From positions 62,001 to 126,000 of the forward strand of contig JAAVVG010000017.1 in NCBI GenBank assembly GCA_012976225.1: 64,000 nucleotides of DNA. The letters are read 5' to 3'. Positions 1 to 11,015 of this stretch are shown in pieces (within the stretch, counting starts at the first letter, position 1; every line of letters starts with the position of its first letter). Below the pieces are notes generated by a model. That model ran no database searches and was not told the origin of the DNA. It was given only the letters and a program-made list of their open reading frames with translations. The position numbers and the translations under genes are program-made. Origin of the DNA: Golubevia sp. BC0850 (Eukaryota; Basidiomycota; Exobasidiomycetes; Golubeviales; Golubeviaceae).

Positions 1-1354
1 GCCAGGATCTTTCTTAGAAGCTAATTTGTTACTGCCACTTTTGACCAATCCTCAAAATGGCGGTCAAGCTTTCCACGTCGTCGTACCTTCTCTCGTTGGC
101 TATAACTTCTCTGGTCCACCACCAAGAGCTGGTTGGACTCTCCAAGATACTGCCAGGTTATTTAGCACTTTGATGACCTCCGTGCTAGGATTCGGAAGCT
201 GGACAGCTCATGGAGGGGATTGGGGATCAGGTGAGCGTCCACGTCGCAATCTTGCAGAGAATCTTTGAGTCTTGAATCTTGATGATAGCTATTCAGAGAT
301 CAGAACTAAAGGGTCTCTTCTCTTTTCGCACCCATTCCTCTCCTTTTCTCTCTCTCCTCTCTCCGCCTCTTGTCTTCAGCCGTCACTCGCTATCTAGCCA
401 ACTATCCAGAATGCAAAGCCTACCACACGAACTTTGCTCCTCCATACGTTCCACTCTATGCTAGGCCTATCATGGCTCTAGAGATGCTAGGTAATCGTCA
501 AGGCTCACTAGTGAAGAGACTCATGCCAATGATTGGATTCGACGAGTTTGAGACTAATGGCGTCGTAAGCGCCATGAAATATTTACAACAAGGTTCTGGA
601 TACTTCGCTATCCAATCGACGAAGCCTGCAAGTCTAGGATACGGACTACACGATTCTCCAGTAGCTGTCTTAAGTTGGCTTCTAGAAAAGTTCCAACTTT
701 GGTCAGACCCAAGATGTCCTGCTTTTGTTGGAAAGGGCGAGAAGGCGAATGTTGAATCTGGAATCAATGATGAAAATGTCTTGATTAACACTACTCTTTA
801 CTATTTGACTGGAAGTAGCCATACTAGTCTATTACCTTACAAAGAAAGCACTAAAGCTTTCGATGGGTTGACCAATGATAAGAAGATAACCAATCCAGCG
901 AAGCATAAACCTTTCGGTCGTGAGTGATTCGCATACTCCTTCCCCCAGTTCCCTTCCTTGACTGACCTTACTTCACAACCGATCTCATCCAATCAAACAA
1001 CAGACTCCGCCTTCCCATACGAGCTGGCTGCAGGGCCAAAAGCTTGGCTGCCGAGACTGAACGTCAACAACGTCTTCTACAGAAGACACGAATACGGAGG
1101 TCACTTCGCTGGACTGTGAGTTTGTCTTCAAGTTGAAACAGACTGGTTTCTTTTGGTGTTTTGGATGGATCTAAGACCGCTCTCTCATTTTGAGATCTGC
1201 TTGAGCCAACTGACCTCTTTCCCCCTTTCCTTTCCCTCGCTACCATTCTGAAATCTCACGGATATCCTCACTTTCCATCGACAGAGACGCTCCTCAAGCT
1301 TTGGCAAAAGATCTTCAAGACTTCTTCTCCGAATACTACGATGAGAACGCTTGA
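1..1354 (+). CDS. Epoxide hydrolase, 5' end cut off
   Basis: An alpha/beta-hydrolase-fold epoxide hydrolase, which opens epoxides to diols with water. The frame is open from base 2 with PGSFLE, the residues that follow the HGWP oxyanion motif in this family, so the N-terminal EHN region lies before the window. Four exons fit: 1-230, 380-919, 1004-1115 and 1285-1354, all with GT-AG introns. The nucleophile aspartate is seen in GGDWGS near base 215, and the catalytic histidine in GGHFAGLDAP near the end. The cap region between them (residues after AVTRYLANYP) is of normal length. The protein ends EYYDENA. It resembles the microsomal/juvenile-hormone type that fungi use for detoxification, but the substrate is unknown. 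Confidence 0.9.
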
Positions 1355-1801
1355 TTTTTCAAGTGTGACATATTGCTCTATCTTTGCTTCTCTTTAATCC
1401 AAACGCCTTCTCCCCAAATCAAAATCGTGCTAAAAATCTGCCACAGAGGTTGAGAGGTTCAAGCTCTTGAAGTGTCTCATCTCATTCGACTTGGAAGTTT
1501 GCGAGTCACTCCTGGGACTACGTCAGAACGAGCCTCCCGCCCTCCCCTGGGAAGTCGAAAGCTCTCAGCAGCTACGATTCGTGGCTGTGGAAAGTGAAGC
1601 CATCCTTTCGAAAGGGAGAGAATAGTGATGGTAGGGACAAGGTGACAACCACAGATTCTCTTCAAAGCTTCTGAAATTTCAAAGTTAAGTAAGTACGCTA
1701 GACCAATGAGACTGAATGACAAGAATCAAGTAGAAGAGTGTTACAGGCTATTGAATGCGTGTGTGTGTGTGTGTGAGGGAGAGAAGTGAGACGGAAGAGA
1801 A
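1355..1801. other. Convergent intergenic region
   Basis: Tail-to-tail spacer between the epoxide hydrolase and the minus-strand secreted-protein gene. It holds both 3' untranslated regions and a short GT dinucleotide run at about 1760-1776. No coding signal is supported. Confidence 0.6.
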
Positions 1802-3173
1802 TTACAAGTCTAATCCCAAAATGTCAAAGTCTGGGTGATTAAGTGAACGACTTTCAGGGGCGAACTCAGGAAGACCAGCGGCTAGTCTATACATCCTGTT
1901 GGCAAAGTCTTTGGATTCTTGGGAAGAACCGAATCTGTCAACGGAAGGCTTCTCTCCTTGATTGAAACTGCCTGAACTGAATGACTCTCTCTTTAGAAGG
2001 GCTTCCTCCTCTGCCATCTTGGAGATGAAAGCGTTTATATCATCTTCGTTAAGAGCCTGCACGAGAGAAGGTGAGTTGGGTCAAAGACCTGCTGCGAAAG
2101 AGGTTCCTGTCAGCGAAAGAACACTCACCTCTTTCTTGTTCTTGGTGATGAAGCTTGCGAAAAGAGGAAGAGCAAGGGAAAAAAGCACCTTTGAAGTTGG
2201 AAAATGAAAGAGGGAAACAGACGGAGGTCAGAATGTAGGACCGCTGAAAAGAGGCTGAACTTTTGATGGTGTTTATACTCACCAGCAAAGCCTCCGAGTC
2301 TTTTCTCTAGCTCGACGTCACGCTTGTTGCCAGTGACGGCAGCTTCTCCAAAGATGCTGTTCTAAACAGGTTGAGTTAGCCTTCTCTCCAAACCTTCGTC
2401 TTGAACGTCTCTGGTCTCGATTGAAGAGAGCTCAGCGAAAAACTCATCGACAGCTTCCTTGCTTTCGAAAGCCTCATCAAGAGCACTGAAGAGGAATGAG
2501 AGGCGAGAGTAGAGAATACACTTTCTTAATCAGCAAAGAGGAATGACGACCAGAGAGGGCAGGGAAAAGGCTCAACTCACGAAGCAAGTCTCCTTTCAAT
2601 TTCAAGAGCCTCCTCAGAATCGGAAAGAGAGCGAGAACGGAATTTGTTGAAGACATTAGCCACTTTGGTTACAGCCGACCCGATTGACCCGCTATTCATA
2701 ATACCATGTGCCAATCTGGAACCGATAGCAGCAATCAATCTCTTCTCCATACCCTCTCCATCTTCGGAATCTCTGGTCTCGATGGAAGAGAGCTCAGCCA
2801 AGAATTCATCCTCGGCTTCTTTGCTTCTGGCGAGTCCCTTGATGACACTTTTAGGAAGGTAAAAGCAGCTAAGATGGTCAGGTTTAAGGGACGAGACTTC
2901 GAGATTGAGAATGTGGAAAAATCAAAGCTCTACTCACGATCCCACAGTTAAACCGACCCAAAGAGCAGGGTGCAGCGGCTCTCTTTTGTCAACAACTGCC
3001 ATGTGTTTCTCCTGTACAGAGGAAGGACAGAAAGAGTGGTAAGTTCCGAGCCCTTGGCAGGTTCGCTTGGGAGAAGAAGGTGAGAAAATACTCACAGAAA
3101 CAATTGGGGCAGCATTGGCTAGTAGTCCAGCATTAACCAAAGCGAGAGCGGGCAGGACTTGAACTAGTAACAT
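1802..3173 (-). CDS. Secreted repeat protein with dibasic (Kex2-like) sites
   Basis: Not a family I recognise. It starts at 3173 with MLLVQVLPALALVNAGLLANA, a clear signal peptide. Exons then encode VDKREPLHPALW, a block SKEAEDEFLAELSSIETRD followed by MEKRLIAAIGSRLAHG, and a second, similar block SKEAVDEFFAELSSIETRD followed by LERRL. Further on come NKRDVELEKRLGGFAG, a hydrophobic stretch LFSLALPLFASF, and a polar tail ending DILGLDL. The recurring KR/RR pairs, several after an acidic residue, resemble sites cut by the Kex2 protease in the secretory pathway, so it may be a pre-pro-protein giving several peptides. The exon junction near 2200-2290 does not close cleanly in frame in my reading, and the 2400-region boundary is uncertain. 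Confidence 0.55.
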
Positions 3174-3832
3174 ATTGGAAAATTTGAATTTTAAGAAAAG
3201 AAAGGGTTGTGTGTCTGTGTAATACGGTGAAATTTGAAGTAGGCCAGCTACGGAAATTGGAAAGAGAAGAAGAAGAAGAAGAAAGGAGTGGGGGTTGACT
3301 TGAAGGTGAGGGAAATGAAATGACCTTCCAATTGTGACTCCTCTTATATTGAAATCGATACACCCCTGAGAGCTAAAAAGACAGAATGGCAAGAAGGATA
3401 CGGGGTCCTTCTCTACACACGATCGATCAACGCTTCACTTAGCACGAAAGTTCACACGCTTTGAAGCATTTTCCTCAAAAGATGCAGAAGATAAGAAGCA
3501 GGTTCAGACATTCAGATCTTAAATCTCCTTTTGATCGCTTTTCTCCGAAGAGACTCTGCCTTTGCTGAGGAACTCGTCAGACTGCATACCCTCATAAACT
3601 TGAAATGCTGAGGCTCTGAGAACATCCCAACTTCATCGACGTGCATTTTGGACCGCAGCAATGGGTCTGTTCGCAAGTCTTGCGAGAGGCTTAACAGAGC
3701 CCGTGAATTCAATCTAGCCCCGGGGAATAGTTTGTATGCCAAAGTCTTCGCCTTCCCAAACCATCGACGAAAGATATTCGACGCTCACGCCGTCCTCTCA
3801 ACGGAGTCTCAAGTGCTGAACAGATGAATTTG
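3174..3832. other. Upstream region of the secreted-protein gene
   Basis: Promoter side of the minus-strand secreted-protein gene. A minus-strand open frame at 3512-3742 (a basic, leucine-rich 76 codons) lacks an ATG and matches no family I know. It may be a remnant of an F-box-type gene; I do not call it. Confidence 0.4.
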
Positions 3833-3841
3833 CGTACAACC
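3833..3841. repeat. Target-site duplication, left copy
   Basis: The nine bases CGTACAACC lie directly before the left terminal repeat of the transposon and are repeated exactly at 4829-4837 after its right end. Confidence 0.8.
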
Positions 3842-4828
3842 TCGGTGAGCAGGTCAGTGTCCCATTTGGTCCCACCTCACCAGGCCTGGCTGAAGCTTCC
3901 AATCCTTGTAATTTAGCGAAAATCAGATGAATTTGAAACAATTTGTGTTGTTTGGGTAAAATTATGAAATTGCAAAAGGCATGTTGTGTGTACATTCTAC
4001 AGCGAAGACAAGAAAGCAAAGACAGAGGAAGTACAAAAGAAAAAAGTGTGCATAACGAACAGACGAGATGTAACTTACCAGTAGTAGGGAAGAGAGGGGA
4101 GAAGGGAGAAGTAAGAGACGTGGGGTCAGAAAAGGTCAGTAGATCAGAGAGTTAGTGAGAGAGTAAGTGAGTAGGTCAGTAGGTCAGTAGGTTAGTAGGA
4201 GGGGAAAAGGAGGTAGTCAGAGGTAGTCAGCGGTAGTCAGTCTGAAAGGGGCAGCTTCAGTAAGGAAGCAGATAAGGAGTGTTCGTAGGAGAGTCAGTCG
4301 AAAGGAAAGAAAAGGAAGTCAGAAAGGGAGAAGGAGTGGTGGTGAGAAGAGGAACTCTCTACCCAACTCCCAGCGAATTGACGAGACCTCTCCATTCCCT
4401 ACTTCCTTCCCTCTATATTACCATCCAATCCATTCATTACTTACCAATTTGATGCGGGCATTCTAGACTTTTAACAAAGATAGATGGTGTGTGGGTAGGG
4501 AAGGAGAAGAAAGACTCGTTCAAAAAAAAAAAGATAGGAGAAGAAATGGAAAAAAAGCACGCCGCGCACTAGCCAAGTGAAGGGTAGAGCAGTGATTTCA
4601 TTTCGAGTAGATTATGAAAGAGTGATTGTTGTGATGAAGGATGGAGTTGGAAGAATCTGGTACTGGCTGATGCGAGAGATTTAAAAGTCGAGCGACAAAG
4701 TCTTGAGAAGACGCAGAAACACTACAGAGAAGAAAAATATGGCCCTATAGGACCAAGTGGGACCAATACGCGTTTTGGTGTCCCATTTTGTCCCGCGTGG
4801 GTCCAAATGGGACCGACCTGCTCACCGA
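3842..4828. mobile_element. Non-autonomous DNA transposon (MITE-like, 9-bp TSD)
   Basis: A 987-bp element with terminal inverted repeats. Its first 14 bases TCGGTGAGCAGGTC are exactly the reverse complement of its last 14. The similarity continues inward through TCCCATTTGG for about 30 bases with a small indel. It is flanked by the exact 9-bp duplication CGTACAACC. Many TGGGACC-type motifs lie near the right end, and the interior is rich in GTAGTCAG/GTAGGTCAG tandem motifs. There is no transposase frame. A 9-bp duplication suits Mutator-like elements best; hAT elements usually give 8 bp. Intact ends and an intact duplication suggest a fairly recent insertion. Confidence 0.8.
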
Positions 4829-4837
4829 CGTACAACC
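4829..4837. repeat. Target-site duplication, right copy
   Basis: Exact repeat of the nine bases at 3833-3841, directly after the right terminal repeat. Confidence 0.8.
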
Positions 4838-5189
4838 CAAAGAAACTAAAACGCAACGAGCTCGAAGCACGAGCTCAAAGTCGAGAGCTATGTAGAAATA
4901 AGACTGGGTGGGAAGTGGAAGAAGGAAGAGAAAAGGAGGAAAAAGGAGAACAGATGAGGGATAACTTGTTTAAGAATCCCCTGTGTACGAAAAGTCAACG
5001 TGGCAGAGACTATTTCTCATCTTCTTTGACCAAAAGGCTTTGATGTCAGCAATTTGGATCAAAATTCCCAATGAAATGACTTTCAGTGGCGTTCTTGTTG
5101 ACCGAAGGGAGATCTGCGCATCCGAAGTCTCTTGAAACGATCGCCTGATCGAAGATTTTCTTCTTCACCGCTTCACCCCTCAGCTCAAC

Positions 5190-5950
5190 ATGGCTATCGA
5201 CTACAAAATAGATGGGGAGGACCAAGCTGTTATCTTCAAATCTTCTCTTCAGATGGAAAATTGTTAAGCCTAAGCAAGAAGAGAGCCTCTCAATCGGAGG
5301 TGTGGAAAAGTATGTTGGAGGCTGGCGGTGAGAGAGTTGAGGATGGAAACATGGATGAGACCAAAGCAATTGGGTTGGATGAGACAGCGAAGAACCTCGG
5401 CATCTTCATGAACACATTAGACTGGGATTACTGGGCTGGGACAAAGCTCTCAGGCGGAGAAATAGCTGAAAAATTTAGACTATCGGACAAGTTTCAAGCT
5501 CCCAACGCTGCTTTCTTCATTCCTTCCATGGTAGACATTGAGCCTGGAAAGTGGATTTTTACCGATATCATAACCATGTACCATTATGGTAGCCTGCTCA
5601 AAATCAAGTATCTTAGAGACTTAGCTGCCAGAAGATTTATCACTCTTGGCCCTATCGAAGTTTGGAACATCAACAACTCTTTACCATCATCCAATCTTAA
5701 CAGCGGTCTACTGGACCTTCTTGAATGCAAGCAAGAATGGTGTAAGACTTGGAACAACCCTGTAGCTCTCCCCTGTTATATTGGTATGGGGACAAGAGAT
5801 TGCGAGCCTGGTTGGAACAAGGCAAATGAATTATTCGCTAATTTTGGTCAGATCTCTGTTAAACCTGTCGGGATGTGCACGCAACATGCGACCCAGCTCT
5901 TCCATCATTATCAAAAAATGACGGCAGCTTACAACTCTTTAACCATCTAA
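5190..5950 (+). pseudogene. BTB/POZ-like protein, copy 1, probably frameshifted
   Basis: The N-terminus MAIDYKIDGEDQAVIF (from ATG 5190) looks like the start of fungal BTB proteins. The next part of the domain, SSDGKLLSLSKKRASQS, follows in another frame, open from about 5132 to 5950, and no usable splice sites join the two. A one-base frameshift is the simplest reading. The rest keeps BTB-like features: an acidic loop, LSDKFQAPNAAF (like the LADKYQIP region) and LLKIKYLRDLAARRF (like the helix after the domain), ending MTAAYNSLTI. BTB domains mediate dimerisation and often recruit cullin-3. A diverged inverted copy lies at 10314-11015. Confidence 0.55.
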
Positions 5951-6010
5951 TCGGCGAGTCGAGATCGCCCATAGAACTCGCTACGATTCAACTGACCCTT
6001 CTTCTACTCC
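5310..6010 (+). repeat. Segmental duplication, copy 1 (inverted partner at 10314-11015)
   Basis: The 3' two-thirds of the BTB copy and about 60 bases past its stop match the minus strand of 10314-11015. The match after the stop codon (GGCGAGTCGAGATCGCCC against GGTGAGTCGAGATCGCCC) shows that DNA was duplicated, not just coding sequence under selection. Confidence 0.8.
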
Positions 6011-6250
6011 TCGTGCCTCCCTTGCTAGACATTTCCAAGGTTTTCAGGTCTTTCATTTAGCTTCGAAGCCTCCAAGTCACTTACTTCGCGCCTCTTTCTC
6101 ACTTGCTGTTGTGTAGCTTTCTTAACGAAATGAAATTTTTGGTCGTTGTGAGAGAGAAACGAAAAAGGTCAATACTCTTACAAACGAAAGAAGCGAAAAA
6201 AATAGCAGGAGTGATGTAGAGTCGAAAGAAAGAAACCCTGACGCAATCTT

Positions 6251-7893
6251 CTAAGCACCTGGAGCTCTTGGAATTGACCAATTGACTGAAAGAATAAGAT
6301 TGTCGTAACCTGCCAACGAAAGAAGGGGGAAAAGGGGGGGGGTCAGTTTCATGTTCCTATCCGAACAATCTTGACACATTGTTCCGAACTCACCATGTCC
6401 ATCCAACTTCTGTCTAGCCAAATCTGCATGATCCTTAATTTCAAAGCTAACGAAAGCATAACCTTTACAAGCTCCAGTTTCTCTATCTCTACCGATATAA
6501 ACTCTAGTAACCCTACCGAATCTAGAAAACATATCCCTAAGATCATCTTCTTCAGCGTCTTCTGAAAGGTTAGTGACTCTTAAAGTTGGAGCGTCATCTC
6601 CTTCTCTTCTACCTCCCGGACCTCCCATTCTCTCTCCAGTTCTAGCAGCTCCAGCTCTCATTGAAGGTGGAACGTATTTTCCTCCACCACCTACTCCTCC
6701 TGAAGAAGCAGCGACCGCTGGATTTGATAGGTCGTTTGAAGCTGGTGTTAAGTGAGAACCGAATTCACTGTCTCCTCCGAGGGTGGATGGTTCTCCTCCT
6801 GTAATCGATTCCAAGGTATCTTTGTAAGGACATTTCGTGGTGAAATGATCTCCTTTACAATGTCTACAGGTGATCTTCTTTCCTGCTAGTTTGGATCTCA
6901 TGGCATCTGCCTCGTCTGGCTCGGGTTCGGCCTGAGAGAGAAGGAAAGATAAGGGAAGGGGAGGAAAGTAGGTCAGTTTACTTGGGCGTCGCTTGAGAAA
7001 TTTGTTTTGAGACTCCTCTAGTCTTATTTGCAGTTGCGATTGAAGCTCAACTCTTGAAGCGCGAGTCTCTAGAAGTGAGGCGGATAGGTGCTGGTGGGAC
7101 AAGAAGAAAGGGAAGCTTGGCTGCCTCTTCTGTCTGGCCATCTCCGCTTCTGTTGAACGAGTGACTCTAATACTGAACGAGTCTCTTCCTAGAAGCTCGA
7201 TGTTGTTTTGGGGAGAGAGGAGGATTAAAGCAGCTACTTGGCTCAGCATAACTCCCACCCCGCTCGTGTGCCTCTCACCTCCAACTTGCCGTTTCTCCAT
7301 CAGTCCTTTCATCCGATTTCTCCCTGTGTCTACTTCCACTTCCCCCTCCCCAATTTCACCTCCCTTGCCCATTGGGCTTCCTCTCCTTTCTCACTCACAG
7401 TCTTTGTACCACCAGCCGACATCTTCAATTGAACGTTCTCTCCCACAGTAGTAGTACTTGAATGAGGACCAGATTTCCTACCCTTTTCCTGACCGAACTT
7501 AGGTAGAGCCATTCTAGTAGCCACCTCTGGAGCGACAGTGGAAGTCTTCAAGGTCTTTTTGATCCTTCGAGTGATTTTAACCTTCTTTCCTTCTGCGTTG
7601 GTTCTGTATTCAGTGATGACTTTGATTCCATTGCCTTCATCTTTCTCTGTGATTGAATCTGGTTGAGCGTAATCATCAACGTCGTCAGCCCAGTTCATTG
7701 AAGGTTTACTGCAGCAGATGAGAGGGAGAGGGAGAGGGAGAGGGAGAGGGAGAGGGAGAGGGAGAGGGAGAGGAGAGGAGAGGAGAGGTAGGAGGAAGAG
7801 AGTTAGGACAAGACAGATGGCGTCACTCTCTCATATCTGAGTTTATGAGTCTAGAAGAGAGACTACTTACGGTGTTTCTGCCACTGGTGCCAT
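6251..7893 (-). CDS. TIF35: Translation initiation factor eIF3 subunit G
   Basis: Subunit g of eIF3, which helps recruit mRNA to the 40S ribosome and supports scanning. Four exons (7871-7893, 7399-7708, 6394-6931, 6251-6309) give 309 residues. The start is MAPVAETP in a 23-nt first exon, joined to KPSMNWADD. The N-terminal eIF3i-binding region is followed by a zinc knuckle CRHCKGDHFTTKC. A Gly/Ser linker then leads to a C-terminal RRM with RNP2 LRVTNL and RNP1 KGYAFVSF; the last exon adds YDNLILSVNWSIP. Intron 1 carries a GGGAGA tandem repeat, and intron 2 is about 467 nt, long for this window. It is transcribed divergently from mL57 across a 222-nt shared promoter. Confidence 0.95.
7715..7788. 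repeat. GGGAGA hexanucleotide tandem repeat
   Basis: About eleven copies of GGGAGA or GAGAGG in the first intron of the eIF3g gene (plus strand), grading into GAGAGGAGAG. It is likely to vary in length between strains. Confidence 0.9.
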
Positions 7894-8115
7894 TGTTAGA
7901 TTAGTAGGATCTGGTGATAGGTGAGGTCGAGAGAGAGCAGTGACTTTGGATTCCTTCGCAGTTTTCAGATTTCTTCCTTCCCCTCACATCTCAGCTTCCA
8001 ATCGTAATCAAGCCTGAATAACTCCTACAATTTGAACTTACTCTTCTCTACTGAACATAATCCAACCCAATACTTCAATCTCCTTCCAATCCTCAACCGA
8101 TTCATTGATTCAGCG

Positions 8116-9865
8116 ATGAGCCTTCGAAGTTCGATCTCCCTTCAATTAGCCAAATCGATTTCCACTTCTTCATCTTCAACTTCTTCAACTTCACTTCTAC
8201 CGACTCTGATTCAACGATCTTTTTCTTCAAAAACCAGTCGGAATTCGCCAAGATCAACTTCAGATCTCAGTGACCCGACTTCAACTCCTCAACTTACACC
8301 TCTCAAAACTTCCAATCCAAAAGAACTTGCCAATTACTTCTCAAAGTCTCTTCACCCAAAAATCGAACTTCCCAATAATGTAGCTTTACAGGCTATCACT
8401 CATGAAAGTTGGGAAATGGGTAACAGTCTAACTGGAAACAATAGGAGGCTGTCTTTCATTGGTAAGTTGCACAAAGGCTACTTTTCTTCTTTCTCTAAAG
8501 AGGGTCACACGACCGAATGGGACTTGAGCTGCTGTTCAGAGGGAAGGGCAGGGGATTGGGAGATGTTTTCAAGTGAAAATGAAGATTCACTTGGCTTCCC
8601 GAAATTTGGAATAGAAGAAAGGCGCTGGTCGAATCAGAGAGGCCATCTTGACTTGGGTCGATTACGACTCTTTCACTTTCGAGTTGGGAAGCTCATGCAT
8701 GCTCTCCTTTCAGCCTCCGTTGAGTCTGAAGCTCTAGTTCCAGCAAAAACAAGTCTTCTACTTTGACAATCAAAGGGTGGTATTGTGGACAAGTTCTAAC
8801 CTTGGAGCTCTCTCCAGCTCTCTGTGGGAGGCCTCTCCTTCGATCTCTCAACCTCAAAGCTTCCTCCTACAAACATCATGCTTTATCGTACTTTGATCCA
8901 CAAATTCCTCCAGAAGACCCAGTGGTTCAGCCCGAACCCGTTTCCTCTTCCTAGTCCTCTAACCCTCCCTTCCTTCTCTCTCTCTCTCCCTTTTTTTCTG
9001 ACTTCACAGGTCGTCGAGCTCTCAAGTTCTACCTCACACTCTTCCTTTCGTCCCTCATCAGCTCATCCCCTTCAACTTCCTCAATCCTCGGAAGCTCATT
9101 TTCGAAACCCACAGATCAAGAATTAGAGGCTCTAGAAAGCCTTCTAGCAGATCAAAAGAGTTTGGATGATTTAGTTCACACTACTCTAGTACTGGGAGAG
9201 AAAGTCGGTAGAGAATGGAGGTTGGAAGAAGTTATGAGGTGGAGAGCTGCAATGGTGAGTCAAAGAGTTCTCGAGGAATGATTGCATTTAGTCAAACCAG
9301 TCGAACACTCTCGACTTATGCCTATTCCCCATGCTCACCTCTCGATCTGATTGTTCTGTTTTCGATCTTATAGGGAGAAGAACGAACAGGAGGACGAGAA
9401 ACTGGACTTTACAAAATCCGAGGAGTTGCAGTCGAAGGAGTTTTAGGTGCAATCTATCATCAACAAGGTGCTTTGATAGCTTCAAATATCTTTTATTCCA
9501 AAATCCTTCCCACTGTCTTTAAGGAATCTTTTCCCAAGAGCCTGAGGAATTCGGAGAATTTGGGGAAGACTGTGGAGAGGAAGAGAAGGGATGGGGAGAG
9601 GGAGTTGGGATTGGTTGGAATGGAAGTTGAAAGTCAAGTCCCCCAAAGCCAAGCTCAAGTGAAAGGTATTGACGTTAGAGATCAAGTTGAAAGGGCGGTG
9701 GAAGTAGTAGAGGAAAAAACGGCAGAAGAAGTTGAGAGTGAAAGTACGAGGAATCAATCGACGAGAGTTAAACATACTAGGAGCTCTTCGAATTCTAATT
9801 CTACAAGTTCAATTCCTCCTCATCAACCTTCAGAAATTAGATCTGCAGATTCAACTTCATTATAG
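8116..9865 (+). CDS. MRPL15: Mitochondrial large ribosomal protein mL57 (RNase III-like)
   Basis: Three exons (8116-8461, 9010-9254, 9374-9865) give 360 residues. The start MSLRSSISLQLAKSIS is a Ser/Thr/Arg-rich mitochondrial presequence. The body has the inactive RNase III fold of fungal mL57: ITHESWEMG, then RRLSFIGRRALKFYLTLFL across the first splice, and GVLGAIYHQQGALIASNIF near the C-terminal helix. It is a structural subunit of the mitochondrial 54S ribosome. A long hydrophilic tail rich in Glu and Ser ends IRSADSTSL. The first intron, 548 nt, is unusually long. The ATG at 8116 is chosen because earlier in-frame codons offer only TTG. Confidence 0.85.
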
Positions 9866-10313
9866 ATGTACCAAAGAGTCAAGTTGATGGGGTCTCAAGC
9901 AAGACGTCTAGCATTTTCACCTCAAATACACTCTTTTTGTCAAGACTCTGTCTTCAAACACCCTCCAGTATTTGATCGTCTTATCCTTCCACCCAAAAAG
10001 ACCATCTGTCTCTTATCGAGTACAATTCAAAATTTCGGTTTCTTCCAAACTCATGTGTAAACAAAACGTCTCCTTATTATGCAAAACTCCAACGAACCCC
10101 CCACTCCCAGTCTCTTTTGTCTTCTCGCATTACAATTTTCATCCTAATTATCAGAAAGCAATGAAAGAATTGGCTCGAGAGAGATGTGCTGAGGTTATCT
10201 TGAACGGTAGAGGATGTAAACTGAAGATTGAGTTCTCAATTGTGGTGAGATTCCTGCTTCCTGTAGGGTGAAGGTGTTAAGGATATTTGGAGACTCTGAA
10301 TAAAGACCTGAAT
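9866..10313 (+). other. Downstream of mL57, no gene called
   Basis: Holds the mL57 3' region. Plus-strand frames cover part of it, including a stretch around 10155-10271 reading MKELARERCAEVILNGRGCK after a possible acceptor at about 10155. The wording looks protein-like, but no start, partner exon or family could be tied to it. Confidence 0.35.
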
Positions 10314-11015
10314 AGTAGAAGAAGGGTCGGTTGAAACGTAGCGAGTTCTAGGGGCGATCTCGACTCACCGATTAGATGGTTAAAGAGTTGTAAGCTGCCG
10401 TCATTTTTTGATGACAAAGGGACAGCTGAGTCGCATGTTGCGTGCACATTCCGATGGGTTTATCAGAGATCACACCAAATCTTACGAATGATGAGTGAAT
10501 TGCTCTGTTCCAAGCATCATCCACGCACTCCCTTTTCCTCTCAAAGTTACCAGAGCACATTCCAGAAGGTCTGAGCTTTTTCAAAGTCTAACCCCAATTT
10601 TGTTTGGATTTGAGAAACTCTATTCAACCGTTGCTAGCCTGGGTGGAAGGTAGAGTGTCGATGTTCCATTCCTCGATAGGGCCAAGAGAGATGAATTGCT
10701 GGGCTGCTAGCTTTCTCAGGTACTTGATCTTGAGGACGGTACTGTAATGGAAGGTAACCAAAATTTCCTCGGAAGACCATTGTTGGGTTGTAATGACTGC
10801 CATGCAAGGGATGTAGAAGGCAGCGTTGGGAGCTTGAAACGTGTCCGACAATCTCGATAAATCAGCGACGTCCCTCCCTAAGACGGTGAATTCCTTCCCC
10901 TTGTCCGAGAGATCACAGCTGGAGAAGAAGACTAAAGTATCACTGTTCTCATCTGATCCGATAGCTTGAGTCTCATCCATCTGGCCATTCCAATTCCCAG
11001 CCTCCAACAAGAATG
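10314..11015 (-). repeat. Segmental duplication, copy 2 (inverted partner at 5310-6010)
   Basis: Minus-strand match to 5310-6010, covering the BTB C-terminal half and about 60 bases after the stop codon. The two copies face each other around the eIF3g-mL57 gene pair. Confidence 0.8.

Noticed and set aside
6332-7372. A long minus-strand frame reading through an eIF3g intron
   Set aside because: The part upstream of AEPEPDEAD is intron. The donor after TKT and the acceptor before AEPEP restore the known protein.
8763-8954. A small gene inside the mL57 intron
   Set aside because: No family features and no splice support; it is a chance frame in intron 1.
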